A stretch of DNA of 7,827 bases from CAYSLA01 sp964431685 (GTDB lineage: Bacteria; Armatimonadota; UBA5829): positions 1 through 7,827 of the forward strand of contig CAYSLA010000163.1 in the NCBI GenBank assembly GCA_964431685.1, in the 5' to 3' direction. Positions 4,930-7,827 of this stretch are shown here, one piece after another. The notes under the pieces are model-generated. The model had not been told where the DNA came from. It did not search any database and worked only from the letters and a program-made list of their open reading frames with translations. Position 1 is the stretch's first letter. Each line of letters opens with the position of its first letter. A program made the position numbers and the translations under genes.

Positions 4930-7680
4930 CTAACTATTCTCCACGATCCAGCTCACGCTGCTCACACCCCACGGGCTGGGCTCATCAAGTATGTTGGCGC
5001 TTGTGCTGGATACACGAAGCTTGATCTCGTGTGCACCCGCAGACACGTCCTGGACTCCAAAGCGATACGGGCCGGTTATACGTTTGCCAACAGGGATACC
5101 ATCAACCGACATCTCCACGCAGTCCTCCGCAGGCAAATCCACAGCGAGGCCCAGCACTCGAGGGGCCAGTTGTTCCGGCACATCCACCGCAGCGCTCAGC
5201 GATAGAATCCCGCTGTACTGCTCCCAACCAGCCGCCGATAGATCCAGAGGAAGCAGAAGCGGTTCATCGGACTCAGGCACGATATGACCATTGATGAGCC
5301 GGAAGGAGCCCGCGAGACAGAGATCACACCAGGGCATCGGCTTGAATGCGAAGAATGCGTGGTTGTCGATTTCAGTTTCGAACTTCTGGAAGGTTAGCAC
5401 TCCCTCAATCAGATTCGCGCCTTCTCGAACAAGACCCTGCACATCAACCCACCGGCAAGACTTGTCCCATACCGGCCGCGATCCGGCACGTCGGATGTCC
5501 ACGTCCTGTCCGTTCACTTTGAGGGCAGCCAGATGACCTCCCTCAAAGAGAATGCCAATTGACTCCGGAACACCGGCACACGTGAACTCGCCGCGGAATG
5601 GTATCTCGCAGCAACCAGCAAACTCGTGAGGAATAGACAAATGCATCCTGCCGTCGTCAGCACCCCAAAGGTGCCGCGCGACCCCATCTAGCCATCCCAT
5701 GTCCGTGTGCAGGAAACTGACACTGGCAAGCCTGGCCGTGTTCGGAAAACCGGTGCTCACAGACCACTCGGCATCGATCCGCACTTCAGCAAGCTCCATC
5801 GGCGCTTCGGCAACCACCAATGGCGCTTCAGTGACCGATAAGTACCTGCAAGTACGCGGGGCAACGGTGATATCGGCCCCACTCTGCACCGCGACCACCC
5901 TGCCATCGGCCACGCTCCACTCGGCGATTTGAAGCGGGGACGACAGCTTCGCCATCACACTCGAGTCAGTCACGTTCCGCAATGCGAACAGGCTCCCGTC
6001 CGGGAACTCAAACTCGAACAGGCGAAGATCCCCCGGGTTCGCCCCCTCGATGGAGATTCGATCTGACGAGCGACATCCTCTGCCCAGAACCCAGTCGGTC
6101 GTGTGCTGCAGCGATTGCCTCACGATGCAACCACCATCGCGGGCCAGTCGATCGAGCTGACTAGCATCGTCCGGAGAGACGGCGAGCTCACTCGGCGCAA
6201 GAACCGCATCGTATGCTGCGTGTGGAAGTACTACCGCGCCGTCCTCAACACGCGCTTGCTCAAGTATCTCTGGGAAGATAAATTCAAAGGTCTCGCCCGC
6301 GGCGTAGATAGCCTTGCCCAGCGCCTCTATGGTCGGAGCGGCGTTCTCGCCGCCGTCCCTTGGCATGACGAATGGATCTGTCTGCTCCAGATGCTCCTGC
6401 GGGTATAGCACAGCATAGCGAGCGCGGCGTTCTCCAAGCGATGTGAGGCCCACAGAGCGCGCGAATGCGTCACGGAACTCCGGGTAGAACGGCCACCACG
6501 GAGCCTCCCTAAAAATCGGCGGCCAGTATGTGCGCTTGCGTATACCGTCCAGCGATTGCTGGAAACCCATCAACGCAATGTCGTTGATTCCGTGCATTCC
6601 CATCATTTCAGCACGTCTCAGCATCTTGCCCAGTCGGATATCAAAGGGCGTAATTCCGTACGCTTCGCAGTAGACCCGGTCTTTGCCACAGTGCCGGGCG
6701 ATGCTCTCTACGACCACCTCCTCAATAAACCGGTCTTCCGGGTCTGGGCCGTGGCCGAGGAAATCGATGCCCGGCTCGTCCATTTCGCCCAGACTTTGGA
6801 ACAGGCTGCCAGCGAACCGAACCTGCATGATCATCAGATCCTCACCACAATGGCCCGTGTACTTCACTCCGTGGCTGCGGCACCATTCCCCGATCTGCTG
6901 GTGGTAGGCCTCGACGTGCATCTCCTTTATGATCTGCCAGTAATCGCGCCGAACCGAGGAGGGCTCACGCTGTGCCAGCTCCGCATAATGTGGTTCTACT
7001 TCATAGCCAAAACGCTCGGCGAATCGTGCCGGGAGGCTCGGCGTCCACGGCACTCCGACCGCATGCCATCCACCCGCAATCTCACTGACGCGATCGACCA
7101 TAGTGACCGGTTCATCGGTGAAGAAGCCAACGATGACATCAGCAAACAAGTCACCGCATTCGTGAAGTATGCGTTCGTGAGTCAGCTCAATGAAGCATCG
7201 CACCGCGTCAACCGATAGCGTATCGAGGTAGCCGGCCTCTGAACCGGTCCACGGAGCGCCCATCGTGTTGTCAAGTATGCGGTCAGACTGGACGGGCTCT
7301 GCAGTTGCCCGGCCGCTGCCGTCGCGATGCAGTTCAAGAATCCAGCCCTTGTGTTCGGGATAGTCCCGTAGCAGCTTACCTCCGGCGACCCCGCTCGGCC
7401 AGCCGTACTCGTCATAAACCCAGACTTTCATGTCGTGGCTCTTCGCGAGCCGCAGAGCGTGCCGGTAACGATCGAAGAACTCCGGCGAAAGGTACTCGAT
7501 CTGCATACCGTGCACTGGATGGATTAGAAACTCCCGGATGCCGTTCGCCGCCATCTCAGCCACGATCGCAGACATATCGTCGGTATCCATATCGGCGTTC
7601 CAGAACCAGAACGCGCTCGGACGGTAATCCCAGGTCTGCTCCAACCAGTTCTGACTGAGTGAGGCGAGCGTCGTCTTCAT
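4930..7680 (-). CDS. GH106-like glycoside hydrolase (alpha-L-rhamnosidase-type), 916 aa
   Basis: Probable exo-acting glycosidase releasing a sugar, possibly rhamnose, from plant or microbial polysaccharide. The N-terminal part (about 20-400) reads as the TIM barrel typical of GH106-like proteins: PSAFWFWN at 21-28, then FLIHPVHGM, YLSPEFF and VWVYDEYGWPSG (about 51-97). Acidic candidates for catalysis are D189/E190 in GFFTDEP, E280 in the HCGE stretch and E339 in YCEAYG; which of them are catalytic cannot be told here. About 420-530 looks like a beta-galactosidase trimerisation or amidotransferase-like alpha/beta domain. About 690-800 and 820-916 look like two beta-sandwich, sugar-binding-like domains. 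No signal peptide is visible, so it may act on imported oligosaccharides in the cytoplasm. The ATG at 7680 is chosen because the open frame upstream to 7815 is low-complexity, arginine-rich and overlaps the previous gene. A GGAG lies 14 bases before this ATG, which is rather long. The gene ends in TAG. Family assignment is good; substrate is unknown. Confidence 0.85.
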   Translation of the reverse strand: MKTTLASLSQNWLEQTWDYRPSAFWFWNADMDTDDMSAIVAEMAANGIREFLIHPVHGMQIEYLSPEFFDRYRHALRLAKSHDMKVWVYDEYGWPSGVAGGKLLRDYPEHKGWILELHRDGSGRATAEPVQSDRILDNTMGAPWTGSEAGYLDTLSVDAVRCFIELTHERILHECGDLFADVIVGFFTDEPVTMVDRVSEIAGGWHAVGVPWTPSLPARFAERFGYEVEPHYAELAQREPSSVRRDYWQIIKEMHVEAYHQQIGEWCRSHGVKYTGHCGEDLMIMQVRFAGSLFQSLGEMDEPGIDFLGHGPDPEDRFIEEVVVESIARHCGKDRVYCEAYGITPFDIRLGKMLRRAEMMGMHGINDIALMGFQQSLDGIRKRTYWPPIFREAPWWPFYPEFRDAFARSVGLTSLGERRARYAVLYPQEHLEQTDPFVMPRDGGENAAPTIEALGKAIYAAGETFEFIFPEILEQARVEDGAVVLPHAAYDAVLAPSELAVSPDDASQLDRLARDGGCIVRQSLQHTTDWVLGRGCRSSDRISIEGANPGDLRLFEFEFPDGSLFALRNVTDSSVMAKLSSPLQIAEWSVADGRVVAVQSGADITVAPRTCRYLSVTEAPLVVAEAPMELAEVRIDAEWSVSTGFPNTARLASVSFLHTDMGWLDGVARHLWGADDGRMHLSIPHEFAGCCEIPFRGEFTCAGVPESIGILFEGGHLAALKVNGQDVDIRRAGSRPVWDKSCRWVDVQGLVREGANLIEGVLTFQKFETEIDNHAFFAFKPMPWCDLCLAGSFRLINGHIVPESDEPLLLPLDLSAAGWEQYSGILSLSAAVDVPEQLAPRVLGLAVDLPAEDCVEMSVDGIPVGKRITGPYRFGVQDVSAGAHEIKLRVSSTSANILDEPSPWGVSSVSWIVENS

Positions 7681-7741
7681 AGTCTTGTATCGTTCTCCGT
7701 TTCTTGCTTGTGGGCTATCTGACAATGGACCGCCCATTGGC

Positions 7742-7827
7742 TCAGTGCGCCGGCGGTGTGGCGAGCATGAACAGCGCAGTGTCACCCTTCTCCATGTCAT
7801 ACTCGAAACTGCCAATGCTCTCGCCCA
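7742..7827 (-). CDS. C-terminal end of an unidentified protein (5' part outside window)
   Basis: The minus strand is open from the window edge to a TGA at 7744-7742, giving 27 residues that begin GESIGSFEYD and end MLATPPAH. The composition (alternating hydrophobic and acidic residues, EKGDTALF) resembles the final beta strands of an enzyme domain, but the piece is too short to place in a family. The stop lies 61 bases before the chosen start of the glycoside hydrolase on the same strand, so the two genes are probably co-transcribed. That the frame is real is inferred from its protein-like composition and its stop just ahead of the next gene. Confidence 0.5.
   Translation of the reverse strand, partial: GESIGSFEYDMEKGDTALFMLATPPAH

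Noticed and set aside
6556..7218. 220-codon open frame on the plus strand
   Set aside because: It lies wholly antisense to the TIM-barrel part of the glycoside hydrolase, whose motifs are unmistakable. It has no family character and is a by-product of GC-rich codon use.
7681..7815. 45-residue N-terminal extension of the glycoside hydrolase
   Set aside because: It overlaps the end of the upstream gene, is arginine-rich without family character, and precedes an ATG that begins the conserved barrel.
1..7827. CRISPR array, insertion sequence, tRNA or attachment site
   Set aside because: I saw no regularly spaced repeats, terminal inverted repeats with a transposase, cloverleaf sequence or integrase on either strand.

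Overview
All supportable genes in this window lie on the minus strand, so transcription runs from high to low coordinates. The sequence is moderately GC-rich by eye and most genes have clear Shine-Dalgarno sites. The gene content suggests an uncultured, polysaccharide-degrading bacterium of the Armatimonadota / Planctomycetota / Lentisphaerota type: a GH106-like glycosidase, a uroporphyrinogen-decarboxylase-fold protein and a PHP-type hydrolase relative. That assignment rests on gene families only. I see no tRNA, rRNA, CRISPR array, insertion sequence or integrase.

Layout in the direction of transcription: (1) 7827-7742, the last 27 codons of an unidentified gene. (2) 7680-4930, a 916-residue GH106-like glycoside hydrolase. 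(3) 4909-4052, a 285-residue eight-helix membrane protein made of two tandem copies of a four-helix unit; it starts 20 bases after the hydrolase stop, behind a strong ribosome binding site, so the two form an operon. (4) 4051-3759, an intergenic stretch holding a startless coding-like fragment and a 10-base palindrome next to the following gene's ribosome binding site. (5) 3758-2664, an intact UroD-fold protein. (6) 2663-2375, sequence with protein-like stretches in shifting frames. (7) 2374-1958, a broken gene whose N-terminal and C-terminal pieces resemble a PHP-domain hydrolase family while the catalytic middle is missing. (8) 1961-1050, an EamA/DMT transporter interrupted by one in-frame TAG, starting inside the stop of the preceding gene (GTGA overlap). 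(9) 983-381, a GNAT acetyltransferase. (10) 380-1, no gene seen, with a weak terminator-like hairpin.

The intact glycosidase, membrane protein and UroD-fold protein could form a small carbohydrate-use locus: a sugar-releasing enzyme without a visible signal peptide, an unknown membrane partner, and a possible methyl-transfer or decarboxylation enzyme. This is inferred from gene order. The stretch 2662-1716 looks like a zone of recent gene erosion in which two translationally coupled genes have both been damaged. I did not find a clearly new defence or mobile system. The most distinctive items are the internally duplicated membrane protein and the eroding PHP/DMT pair.
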